Below are positions 1 through 5,139 of a DNA stretch of 9,026 bases, in pieces; within the stretch, counting starts at the first letter, position 1; each line of letters opens with the position of its first letter. Source of the DNA: Alphaproteobacteria bacterium (GTDB lineage: Bacteria; Pseudomonadota; Alphaproteobacteria; UBA6615); contig JABDJY010000087.1 of assembly GCA_013003285.1 (NCBI GenBank), forward strand, positions 1-9,026. Direction: 5' to 3'. Under the pieces are notes generated by a model. The model was not told where the DNA came from. It did not search any database and saw only the letters and a list, made by a program, of their open reading frames with translations. Position numbers and translations under genes: made by a program.

Positions 1-95
1 TCAAGAAGCAGTTCCGCCAGTTGTTTACTCCAGCGACCCATATGCGTCTCATAGGCCTCACCATTGGTAGCGGTAAATGCAAGCGCGACCGACAT
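1..95 (-). CDS. Class I SAM-dependent methyltransferase, N-terminal fragment (cut by window start)
   Basis: Only the first 31 codons are inside the window; the gene continues past base 1. The peptide begins MSVALAFTATNGEAYETHMG and continues RWSKQLAELLL. The pattern 'N-x-E-A-Y-E-x-x-M-G-R-W-S-x-x-L-A' is the usual start of a family of bacterial class I SAM-dependent methyltransferases, whose Rossmann core would lie beyond the window. The ATG start is well supported: a strong Shine-Dalgarno (GGGGAGG on the minus strand, bases 101-107) sits five bases upstream. Substrate is unknown because the SAM-binding and substrate regions are not visible. The family call is inference from a short but distinctive N-terminus. 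Confidence 0.7.
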   Translation of the reverse strand, partial: MSVALAFTATNGEAYETHMGRWSKQLAELLL

Positions 96-472
96 GCCAT
101 CCTCCCCGATGTCAAATATACAATCAAAGGTTGTTTAACCCTTTGGTAACCATAGCAATCTGTTGCTGCCCTGGCGATAGATCAAATTGTATATGGTTAA
201 GAGCGGTGGGGTTTGGTGGTTTTCCGCGGATACCGGCAGATGTCAAAACACTGTCCAAAAACCCGTCCAAAAGCTCGGTGGTTCAGGACTTTGTTGCACG
301 CGCTCTATCGCGCATGCGGTGTAGGTTCGACGGCCGGTTTGCGCCCGAAAGCCGCCGTAAAACGCGATGGGTGATCACGATGGGTTTTGATCCTAAGCGG
401 TCGTGCGCGCCAATATGGCGATGGAATAGTGCTACGATGCACAGATCAAAATAACTGTTCGTTGGTGCCGCC
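96..472. other. Intergenic region between methyltransferase (-) and FKBP-like gene (+)
   Basis: These 377 bases separate two divergent genes. They hold the methyltransferase Shine-Dalgarno and the inverted repeat at 125-145. They also hold two copies of CGATGGGT 13 bases apart (365-372 and 378-385), with a GTGATCAC palindrome at 372-379 between them. An open frame at 77-454 has no family resemblance and an unlikely composition, and it overlaps the methyltransferase start antisense, so it is not called. No RNA gene was recognised. Confidence 0.5.
125..145. promoter_or_regulatory. Imperfect inverted repeat upstream of the methyltransferase gene
   Basis: CAAAGGTT (125-132) is mirrored by AACCCTTTG (137-145) around a 4-base GTTT loop, with one extra C in the right arm. 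It lies 30-50 bases upstream of the minus-strand methyltransferase start, where an operator or promoter element would be expected. Just inside it, toward the gene, is an AT-rich stretch (TATATT on the minus strand) that could be a -10 element, but no convincing -35 at standard spacing is visible. The repeat is seen directly; a regulatory role is inference. Confidence 0.3.
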
Positions 473-859
473 TTGAAACTTCCCTCTGGTCTCGAGATTT
501 TGGAGAACGAAGAGGGCTTTGGACCCGAAGCGAAGACCGGAGATACGGTCGTTTATAATGTCCGTATCTTTCTGAATCGCGGCGACGAAGTCCCAATTAA
601 TGAAGCATCGGTAGACCGGGGCATCCCTGATGAACTGATCCGTCGTGAAAGCGGCCATATTTTCGTCGATCACGTTTCGACACTTGGTAAACGCCACGCA
701 ATCGCGGGCATCGAGAAAGCACTTATTGGTATGCGGGCTGGCGGTTTTCGGAAGCTTCGCGTCGGTCCACATCTCGCATATAGGGATCGCGGTGTGCCGG
801 GACTGATTCCGCCTGATGCGGTCCTCAACATCAACGTCTGGCTCCGCGAAATTCGCTAA
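473..859 (+). CDS. Small FKBP-type peptidyl-prolyl isomerase-like protein, pocket degenerate
   Basis: A 128-residue protein made of a single FKBP fold. No signal peptide is visible, so it is probably cytoplasmic. FKBP landmarks appear in order: a GDTVVYNVRIFL strand (residues 23-34), GIEKALIGMRAGG (79-91) and LAYRDRGVPGLIPPDAVLNI (101-120), the last matching the family's 'AYG..G.P..IPP.A.L' block. By eye against FKBP12, several prolyl-pocket residues are replaced: Tyr26 by Asn29, Asp37 by Pro41, Trp59 by Ile80 and Phe99 by Ile120. Tyr82 is kept as Tyr103. Isomerase activity may therefore be weak or absent, leaving a chaperone or binding role. The start is uncertain: TTG at 473 is used because a stop at 452-454 leaves only CTG 455 as an alternative, and no clear Shine-Dalgarno is seen. 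It is flanked by divergent and convergent genes, so it is monocistronic. Confidence 0.8.
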   Translation: MKLPSGLEILENEEGFGPEAKTGDTVVYNVRIFLNRGDEVPINEASVDRGIPDELIRRESGHIFVDHVSTLGKRHAIAGIEKALIGMRAGGFRKLRVGPHLAYRDRGVPGLIPPDAVLNINVWLREIR

Positions 860-895
860 CAGCGACAAAACGGTCGTGTTTTGAAGGCCGCTGTT
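858..895 (+). terminator. Hairpin overlapping the FKBP-like stop codon
   Basis: Two nested stems: the outer AACAGCG (858-864) pairs with CGCTGTT (889-895), and the inner CAAAAC (866-871) pairs with GTTTTG (878-883), leaving an asymmetric internal loop. It begins within the TAA stop of the FKBP-like gene and lies between convergent genes, where a terminator is expected. There is no long T tract after it, so it is an imperfect intrinsic terminator at best; it could instead protect the mRNA 3' end. Confidence 0.45.
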
Positions 896-937
896 ATGTT
901 GCGGGATGATCCCTCACGGAAATCACACGATCGTCGA

Positions 938-1372
938 TTAAGAGGATTTGGTAAGCGTCTGCCGCCCAGCGAATAAACACGCTAAACCGAATACGATCAG
1001 GACTCCCGGCAGGAACCAAAGCGTCCAGAACGAAACTATCTTGGCGTCGTCTGGATTGTCGTCCTTGTAGGCGACGGTCACATTATCGCCGACGCTAAAA
1101 GGCGACGGCCACAGGCCTGGTTTAGCTTTGAACACGACGCTGGCCCCCTGATCGAGAGACCGATAGCGAACAATCGGATAATAGAGCTTCGAACCTCGCG
1201 CCCCACGCTCGCCGACAATCTCCATTACCAACCCCGGAGCCCTTTCCGAGTAGCGAACAAATTCCAAGGTCGAGAAGAGAATCCAGATGCCTGCGATCAT
1301 CAAGCCTACGCCTCCGACCAGCAGGAAAGCGCCAGTGAAGCGCTGTTTCAAAGACTTGCTGAAAATGGCCAT
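938..1372 (-). CDS. DUF3592-type two-TM membrane protein
   Basis: 144 residues. A short basic N-terminus (KSLKQR) precedes a first membrane helix at about residues 12-34. A soluble domain of about 80 residues follows, then a second helix at about 115-135 and a short polar tail. The middle domain carries the DUF3592 pattern: 'YYPIVRY' (64-70), then 'FSVGDNVTVAY' (92-102), then 'NPDDAKI' (106-112). The molecular role of DUF3592 proteins is not known; they are small inner-membrane proteins with an extramembrane beta-rich domain. The ATG at 1372 is the first possible start after an in-frame stop, but no good Shine-Dalgarno is seen. It is the last of three same-strand genes, 88 bases after the DUF6714-like gene, so co-transcription is possible. 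Confidence 0.75.
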   Translation of the reverse strand: MAIFSKSLKQRFTGAFLLVGGVGLMIAGIWILFSTLEFVRYSERAPGLVMEIVGERGARGSKLYYPIVRYRSLDQGASVVFKAKPGLWPSPFSVGDNVTVAYKDDNPDDAKIVSFWTLWFLPGVLIVFGLACLFAGRQTLTKSS

Positions 1373-1376
1373 GCGT

Positions 1377-1390
1377 ACGGATTTATCCGT
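1377..1390. promoter_or_regulatory. Short perfect inverted repeat just upstream of the DUF3592 gene
   Basis: ACGGAT (1377-1382), TT, ATCCGT (1385-1390) is a perfect 6-bp inverted repeat 4 bases upstream of the DUF3592 start codon. In that position it could mask the ribosome binding region, serve as an operator, or end upstream transcription. The two-base centre favours a DNA-binding site over an RNA hairpin. Function is inference. Confidence 0.25.
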
Positions 1391-1460
1391 TTTCTATTTC
1401 GTACCGAAATCGATCCAGCATCTCGCGAAATGGATCATCTTGACCACCCTGATCGCGCTA

Positions 1461-1970
1461 TCAGGATTCTTCGGTTTCCCACTTCAGCAAGGTCAGTGTG
1501 TCCTGCACTCGTTCGTAAGTGTTGGTATGATAGGCGTCCGGTTCGACAATCTCTAACCACTGCGCCCATGCAGCAACTGCGTCAACTTCCGCCGCAGTCA
1601 GTAAAGGCCAACGCGGGAGAAAAAAGTCGTCCCAGTAGTTTGGCTCCGGGCTGCGATTGAGGCAGCCAATCAGCGAGTCGTAGGCGTTGGTATCAGTACG
1701 TTTTTCCTTGAGCCCTGCGGACATTATACCCGGCAGGTAGTAGCAAAAGGCTTCTGGCGCAAACCAGAACACAGCGTCTGGGCATTGCTGAATTTGGTCA
1801 AAGGTTACGTCTTGCCACCGCAAACCTTCAAACGACCTCACCTCTGCGTACTCGGCGTCGGACAATTGCATCGAGTCGGTCATGACCGATGGAGCTGTTC
1901 GCCCAGCGAAGGCTTGGACTATTTTCTCCAGTGCGATTGCGGCTTGAGTATCGGTTCTTTCTTTCGTCAT
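1461..1970 (-). CDS. DUF6714-like hypothetical protein
   Basis: 169 residues, soluble, acidic and rich in aromatic residues. The layout matches DUF6714-type proteins as I remember them. An N-terminal helix (IVQAFAG, about 17-23) is followed by a stretch with 'RWQDVTFDQI' (51-60), the signature 'FAPEAFCYYLPGIM' (about 70-83), and a C-terminal 'LTAAEVDAVAAWAQWLE' helix (about 124-140). No function is established for this family. There are no catalytic motifs, signal peptide or membrane segments. The ATG at 1970 lies three bases after the stop of the upstream zinc-ribbon gene, with no strong Shine-Dalgarno, which suggests translational coupling. The family name is from memory of the pattern and is less certain than the gene itself. 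Confidence 0.7.
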   Translation of the reverse strand: MTKERTDTQAAIALEKIVQAFAGRTAPSVMTDSMQLSDAEYAEVRSFEGLRWQDVTFDQIQQCPDAVFWFAPEAFCYYLPGIMSAGLKEKRTDTNAYDSLIGCLNRSPEPNYWDDFFLPRWPLLTAAEVDAVAAWAQWLEIVEPDAYHTNTYERVQDTLTLLKWETEES

Positions 1971-1973
1971 GAG

Positions 1974-2348
1974 CTAAGCATCTCGATCTGCTCGCAACGC
2001 GACACCGCACTTATGGCAGTTCTTTGGAACACCCAACCTGACCTGCCAGCCAAGATTGGCGCGGCATTTTGGGCAGCGTTTCGCAAACTGCAAGATCGCC
2101 AGGACGATGGCAGCACCGAAAAACGTGCCAATCAAGTTAGCTTCCGTGTTTTCTGATAACTCCAGGAACTCGATCGCGAGAACCATGCTCACCGCATAGA
2201 TCCAGAAAGCGACGAACAGGCCGATCGTCGAATAGTGGTGTCGGCGTAGCTTCTGGAGTGCTTCAGGCGACAACAAGAACCGCGTCCGCGTCTGATGTGA
2301 TGTGTTGCTAAAATTCCCTGCCATCGCATAACGCTGGTTCGTTAACAC
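1974..2348 (-). CDS. Two-TM membrane protein with C-terminal zinc ribbon
   Basis: 124 residues from a GTG start. A polar N-terminus of about 40 residues, including LSPEALQKLRRHHY, is followed by two membrane helices (about 42-61 and 71-88). The C-terminal tail carries two Cys knuckles, CPKC (92-95) and CHKC (111-114), spaced as in a treble-clef or zinc-ribbon fold. By topology both termini are probably cytoplasmic. No function is known; such membrane-anchored zinc ribbons are usually annotated hypothetical. GTG at 2348 is preceded by a weak purine-rich GAAAGAGA; ATG at 2324 (residue 9) is an alternative but has no Shine-Dalgarno. It heads a minus-strand group with the DUF6714-like gene (3-base gap) and the DUF3592 gene. 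Confidence 0.7.
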   Translation of the reverse strand: MLTNQRYAMAGNFSNTSHQTRTRFLLSPEALQKLRRHHYSTIGLFVAFWIYAVSMVLAIEFLELSENTEANLIGTFFGAAIVLAILQFAKRCPKCRANLGWQVRLGVPKNCHKCGVALRADRDA

Positions 2349-2697
2349 TCTCTTTCAGCTGTTCAAGATTAGACTTCATCGATTTAACGCATCACATCGT
2401 GTGGAAGACCGCGGGTCGCAGTCTGACCGGTAGTGCTTTGTTAGCTTTTGGTGAACGGCAGGAATTGGCTAGTTCCTGCGGTCAACAGCGCCCCTTAGTC
2501 ACGATCAGTTTACATCTGAAAAACAGACGTGCCGAGTATTGATACCCGTTATATATATGCAGCGGACGGCTCTTGTTTCGGCAGACCTAATTTAAGAAAT
2601 AGGGCCTTTAGGAAACACGGCCGACCTTAATGTTATGGCAACGTTGTGCATGAGAGCATAACAAGCCAAGCATGACCGACTTCGCAATAAAACACGC
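2349..2697. other. Gene-free stretch between divergent membrane-protein genes
   Basis: About 350 AT-rich bases with no credible ORF other than a 12-codon candidate at 2672-2710. It must carry promoters for the zinc-ribbon gene (-) and the four-TM gene (+). A TATATATATG run near 2550 could hold a -10 element, but no matched -35 is obvious. A perfect 7-bp stem hairpin sits at 2458-2479. No tRNA, known riboswitch or transposon end was recognised. Confidence 0.5.
2458..2479. repeat. Perfect 7-bp inverted repeat in the intergenic gap
   Basis: GCAGGAA (2458-2464), an 8-base loop, TTCCTGC (2473-2479). No T tract follows on either strand, so an intrinsic terminator is unlikely. It lies about 110 bases upstream of the zinc-ribbon gene start and about 220 bases upstream of the four-TM gene start, so it could be an operator or part of a small structured transcript. 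The repeat is seen directly; its role is unknown. Confidence 0.35.
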
Positions 2698-2710
2698 GTG
2701 CGCGCCGTGA
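2672..2710 (+). CDS. Possible 12-codon leader peptide overlapping the next gene's start
   Basis: ATG at 2672 opens a 12-codon frame (MTDFAIKHACAP) that ends with TGA at 2708-2710. That stop overlaps a GTG codon at 2707-2709 (GTGA), which is in frame with the four-TM membrane protein and is one of its two possible starts. The 4-base overlap is the classic layout for translational coupling. There is no strong Shine-Dalgarno before the ATG and the peptide is too short to test by codon use, so it may be chance. Confidence 0.2.
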   Translation: MTDFAIKHACAP

Positions 2711-3405
2711 AACTTCTAAATCAGGGCCATTATTTCGAGCGGCGCGGTAACAAATTTATCTACCGGCCCACGATATTCAGTGCTGGCTTCTTACTTTCAT
2801 CCGAGCAGAAGGACCGACTGCTCGGCGAGTTGACGCGACTTCAACGACGTTTCTTCGTTGAAGGGGTTATCCTGATTGCGCTGGTCGCCGGTGTATTTAT
2901 GGCCGGTATCGTGCGCAGCCCGGCGCCGATAGCGTGGTTTATGCTCGCGAGCATCGGTACTGTGTTGTTACTTTTCATAACCGCCATCTACCGCCAGCGT
3001 CGTTTGATCGACGCAATTCTCGGTCACTACACCCCTGACGTTCCCCGTAAGCCGATCCAGCAGGCGTTGGCTCAGCCAAGACCAATTCTTGCTAGGCGCT
3101 ATGCGATACCAATCATGCGCAGCACGATCGGTCTGATTTTGTTGGCAACTATTGCTGTAGATGCCTTTGCCCTTTTTCCCATCATCGCCGCGTTGCGCTC
3201 GCGACAAATTGCAGACGGACCGGCCGACAATGAAGCCATCACTGAGATGCTGTCGCTAACCCTCTACAACGTCCAATACTGGCTGGTGATTGCGGCTATC
3301 AACATCGTCCTGTTGTTATGTGCAGTCTTCTTGGTACGGGAGGAGCGGCGTTTACGTGCCCTTTCTGATTTTGACGGGCCCGGTATGGACTCCAACCCTC
3401 CGTGA
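2698..3405 (+). CDS. Four-TM inner-membrane protein of unknown function
   Basis: 235 residues from GTG 2698, or 232 from GTG 2707; an in-frame stop at 2659-2661 and the lack of any ATG limit the choices. A soluble N-terminus of about 50 residues ends in a basic, helix-prone stretch (LTRLQRRF) and contains 'FERRGNKFIYRPTIFSAGF' (13-31). Four predicted helices follow at about 53-71, 78-97, 141-163 and 194-213, with a basic cytoplasmic-type loop between 2 and 3 (RQRRLIDAILGHYTP, then PRPILARR). The tail is short and charged. I do not recognise the family beyond a general likeness to alphaproteobacterial hypothetical membrane proteins; no transporter or enzyme motif is seen. It stands alone on the plus strand, followed after 146 bases by another orphan gene. 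Confidence 0.65.
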   Translation: MRAVKLLNQGHYFERRGNKFIYRPTIFSAGFLLSSEQKDRLLGELTRLQRRFFVEGVILIALVAGVFMAGIVRSPAPIAWFMLASIGTVLLLFITAIYRQRRLIDAILGHYTPDVPRKPIQQALAQPRPILARRYAIPIMRSTIGLILLATIAVDAFALFPIIAALRSRQIADGPADNEAITEMLSLTLYNVQYWLVIAAINIVLLLCAVFLVREERRLRALSDFDGPGMDSNPP

Positions 3406-3453
3406 GTGCGGATAACTTTGATAGAACCCAAAGGAACGTCAAAGCCGATGAAT

Positions 3454-3473
3454 TGATCTCAGCGGCTAGATCA
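3454..3473 (+). terminator. Possible terminator hairpin after the four-TM protein gene
   Basis: TGATCT (3454-3459), an 8-base loop, AGATCA (3468-3473). A TTTT run follows some bases later (3480-3484). The stem is AT-rich and the T run is not immediately adjacent, so this is a weak intrinsic terminator candidate about 50 bases after the upstream stop codon. Confidence 0.3.
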
Positions 3474-3506
3474 TCAGACCTTTTGCTGGATTACCGCTGC
3501 ATACAT

Positions 3507-3529
3507 CTCGGCTTGATCCAATAGCCGAG
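3507..3529 (+). promoter_or_regulatory. Perfect inverted repeat upstream of the small AT-rich gene
   Basis: CTCGGCT (3507-3513), a 9-base loop, AGCCGAG (3523-3529) forms a GC-rich perfect 7-bp stem ending 22 bases before the ATG at 3552. Neither strand has a T tract after it, so it is unlikely to be an intrinsic terminator. An operator or a 5'-leader hairpin for the downstream gene fits the position. Role is inference. Confidence 0.35.
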
Positions 3530-3551
3530 GCAAACCAACCTAAAGCTAACG

Positions 3552-3854
3552 ATGATGAAGTTATTGGAAAAGAGAACAAGTGTTTCGGCCGGCGAGTTTC
3601 CAAAGCTGGTAAAGGCCAACTGGCCCATCGGCAAGGTCACGCTCTACGATGATCGTTTTATCATATCGGCTGGTTTTGAAGAATACACGCTGCTTTTTAC
3701 CGACATTGATTACCTCGACATCAAAGTGGGCCAGCTGAATTTTTACCACCACAATCCAAATATCATCAAAGATATAAGCCTAAATGGGTTTCTAATTCCG
3801 GGGATCATCCGGAAAGCAATTACGCAATACAATCTTCAGGTACTGGTTAAGTAG
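3552..3854 (+). CDS. Small hypothetical protein, possible PH-like beta domain
   Basis: 100 residues, soluble, with no signal peptide or cysteine motif. From residue 24 the sequence alternates short hydrophobic strands: 'GKVTLYDDRFIISAGFEEYTLLFTDIDYLDIKVGQLNFYHHNP'. The protein ends in a helix (IIRKAITQYNLQ). That arrangement, beta strands with a 'd-Y-L' turn and a final amphipathic helix, resembles bacterial PH-like or GRAM-like domains, but I cannot assign it to a named family. The start is ATG 3552 or the adjacent ATG 3555; no clear Shine-Dalgarno. Codon use is clearly AT-richer than in the genes to its right, suggesting acquisition or low expression. A gene call on length, composition and plausible protein sequence. 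Confidence 0.55.
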   Translation: MMKLLEKRTSVSAGEFPKLVKANWPIGKVTLYDDRFIISAGFEEYTLLFTDIDYLDIKVGQLNFYHHNPNIIKDISLNGFLIPGIIRKAITQYNLQVLVK

Positions 3855-3970
3855 TCAAACGTTCCTGTGAGGATGGCAGCCTGTGGCTAATTCCCGCCTT
3901 CAGCGGCCACTCTCAACCATGACCGGTATGCCCCGACACCGGACAAGGGAAAATCTAAGACTAAAGTCGC

Positions 3971-3986
3971 CCAACTCTCGTGTTGG
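3971..3986. terminator. Hairpin between convergent genes (3554-3854 and the Gfo/Idh gene)
   Basis: CCAAC (3971-3975), a 6-base loop, GTTGG (3982-3986), located 22 bases beyond the stop of the minus-strand oxidoreductase and in the gap between convergent genes. It is short and lacks a clear T tract, so it is only a candidate bidirectional terminator. Confidence 0.25.
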
Positions 3987-4007
3987 TAGGCTTTCAAGAA
4001 CGAATGT

Positions 4008-4967
4008 TTATGAAACGCTTTCGCGTTTGCCGGAGATCAGCGACCGGTCGATTGCGGTCAGCACCTCCACGTCGTGGATCATCTGTTCGGGGGTGAATTT
4101 ATACTCGGCCCGCCCGGCAATCGCGTCGGCGAAGCCTTCCATATTGGCCTTCACGGGATTGACCGCCTCGACCTTGCGGATTTCGGTGGTGCCGTCGGTG
4201 CGCGAAATTTCCAGTTCTCCGGGGTTCAACACCTTGGCCCAGGCGTCCGACCCGAACACATTCAGCATGCGGCTGATCGGGGTCACCATGATATTGCCGA
4301 TATAGGCGGTGGCGCCGCTCTCGAAAGTCAGTAGGGCGGTGGCGGAATCGAGGGGTTGGATGCGGTCGACGGTCTGCGCGTAGACCTCCTTGACTGGCCC
4401 CAGATAGGAGCAGAACAGGTCGATATAGTGGCTGCCCATATGGTAGAGGCCGCCGCCCGGCGCTTCGTTGGGGTCGTGGCGCCAGCTGACGAAGCCGGAC
4501 AATGTATCGTGGCTGGTATTGCCTTCCAGATGCATGATGGTGCCGAATTCGCCGGCCTCGATCATCCGTTTGATTTCGCTTTGCGGCGCGCCGTAACGCT
4601 GGTTGTGGCCCAGGCCCAATTGAATGCCAGCCTCTTTCGCGGCCGCCACCGAGCGCCTGGCATCGGCCGGGTTGAGGGCGAACGGTTTTTCGCTGAACAC
4701 ATGTTTGCCGGCCGCCGCCGCCGCGATGATCTGCTCGGTATGCAGGCTGTGGGGGGTGACCAGGACGACCGCATCGACCTCCGGGTCGTCGAGGGCGTCT
4801 TGAAAATTGGCGGTGAGCTCAAGCCCCTGCTCGGCGGCATAGTCGCGCACGCCGTCGATATCGAGGTCGACCACCCGGCGGATTTTGACCTTATCGCTTT
4901 TATTGTGGACCGCGTCGATATGCATGCGGCCCCACCAGCCGAGGCCGATTATCGCTGTATTCAGCAT
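4008..4967 (-). CDS. Gfo/Idh/MocA family NAD(P)-dependent oxidoreductase
   Basis: 319 residues, a normal length for the family. The N-terminal Rossmann domain opens with 'AIIGLGWWGRMH' (GxGxxG at 8-13). A 'VVLVTPHSLHTE' strand-loop (67-78) and the family's EKP motif (93-95, in 'HVFSEKPFAL') follow. The C-terminal substrate domain has 'GGGLYHMGSHYIDL' (171-184), where His180 and Asp183 occupy the usual catalytic or structural positions. Members oxidise or reduce hydroxyls of sugars, inositols and related compounds with NAD(P); the substrate here cannot be read. The ATG at 4967 is chosen because AGGGAG (4973-4978 on the minus strand) lies five bases upstream and the Rossmann motif begins right after; the open frame further upstream has no family content. 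It is divergent from the LLM-GST pair with a 172-base shared promoter region. Confidence 0.93.
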   Translation of the reverse strand: MLNTAIIGLGWWGRMHIDAVHNKSDKVKIRRVVDLDIDGVRDYAAEQGLELTANFQDALDDPEVDAVVLVTPHSLHTEQIIAAAAAGKHVFSEKPFALNPADARRSVAAAKEAGIQLGLGHNQRYGAPQSEIKRMIEAGEFGTIMHLEGNTSHDTLSGFVSWRHDPNEAPGGGLYHMGSHYIDLFCSYLGPVKEVYAQTVDRIQPLDSATALLTFESGATAYIGNIMVTPISRMLNVFGSDAWAKVLNPGELEISRTDGTTEIRKVEAVNPVKANMEGFADAIAGRAEYKFTPEQMIHDVEVLTAIDRSLISGKRESVS

Positions 4968-4994
4968 GATTTCTCCCTGTATATGTACCTTATT

Positions 4995-5011
4995 GGCAAA
5001 GCTTATTTGCC
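4995..5011. promoter_or_regulatory. Inverted repeat in the divergent Gfo/Idh - LLM promoter region
   Basis: GGCAAA (4995-5000), GCTTA, TTTGCC (5006-5011) is a perfect 6-bp inverted repeat with a 5-base centre, 28-44 bases upstream of the oxidoreductase start. Size, symmetry and placement between divergent genes fit a dimeric repressor operator. Further right, overlapping repeats CCATAT (5049-5054)/ATATGG (5071-5076) and AAAACC (5059-5064)/GGTTTT (5075-5080) lie 60-90 bases upstream of the LLM gene. No regulator gene is in the window. Confidence 0.35.
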
Positions 5012-5139
5012 CTAGATTAGCATCAAACCCGGACATGGGGGCAGGGGTCCATATTGAGAAAACCGCTGCGATATGGTTTTGTGAGCCATCGGTGGAATGG
5101 TAACAGAGGCGTGCGAAACACCCTCGCTGGAGTAAAAGC

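Noticed and set aside
77..454. 125-residue plus-strand open frame
   Set aside because: It has no family resemblance, a Cys/Arg/Pro-rich composition typical of noncoding frames, and it overlaps the methyltransferase start antisense.
446..868. 140-residue minus-strand frame over the FKBP-like gene
   Set aside because: It is the antisense of a clear FKBP fold and shows no recognisable domain.
2326..2661. Integron cassette sites: GCATAAC at 2326-2332 and 2655-2661, with GTTATGG nearby
   Set aside because: The boxes do not fit the attC consensus, no paired L and R boxes with an imperfect stem were found, the genes are not unidirectional cassettes, and no integrase is present.
3883..4305. 140-residue plus-strand frame
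   Set aside because: Its second half is the antisense of the Gfo/Idh C-terminus, it is Ser/Thr/Arg-rich, and it has no ribosome site or family match.
4356..5015. 219-residue plus-strand frame
   Set aside because: It is an antisense shadow of the oxidoreductase gene produced by GC-rich codon bias.
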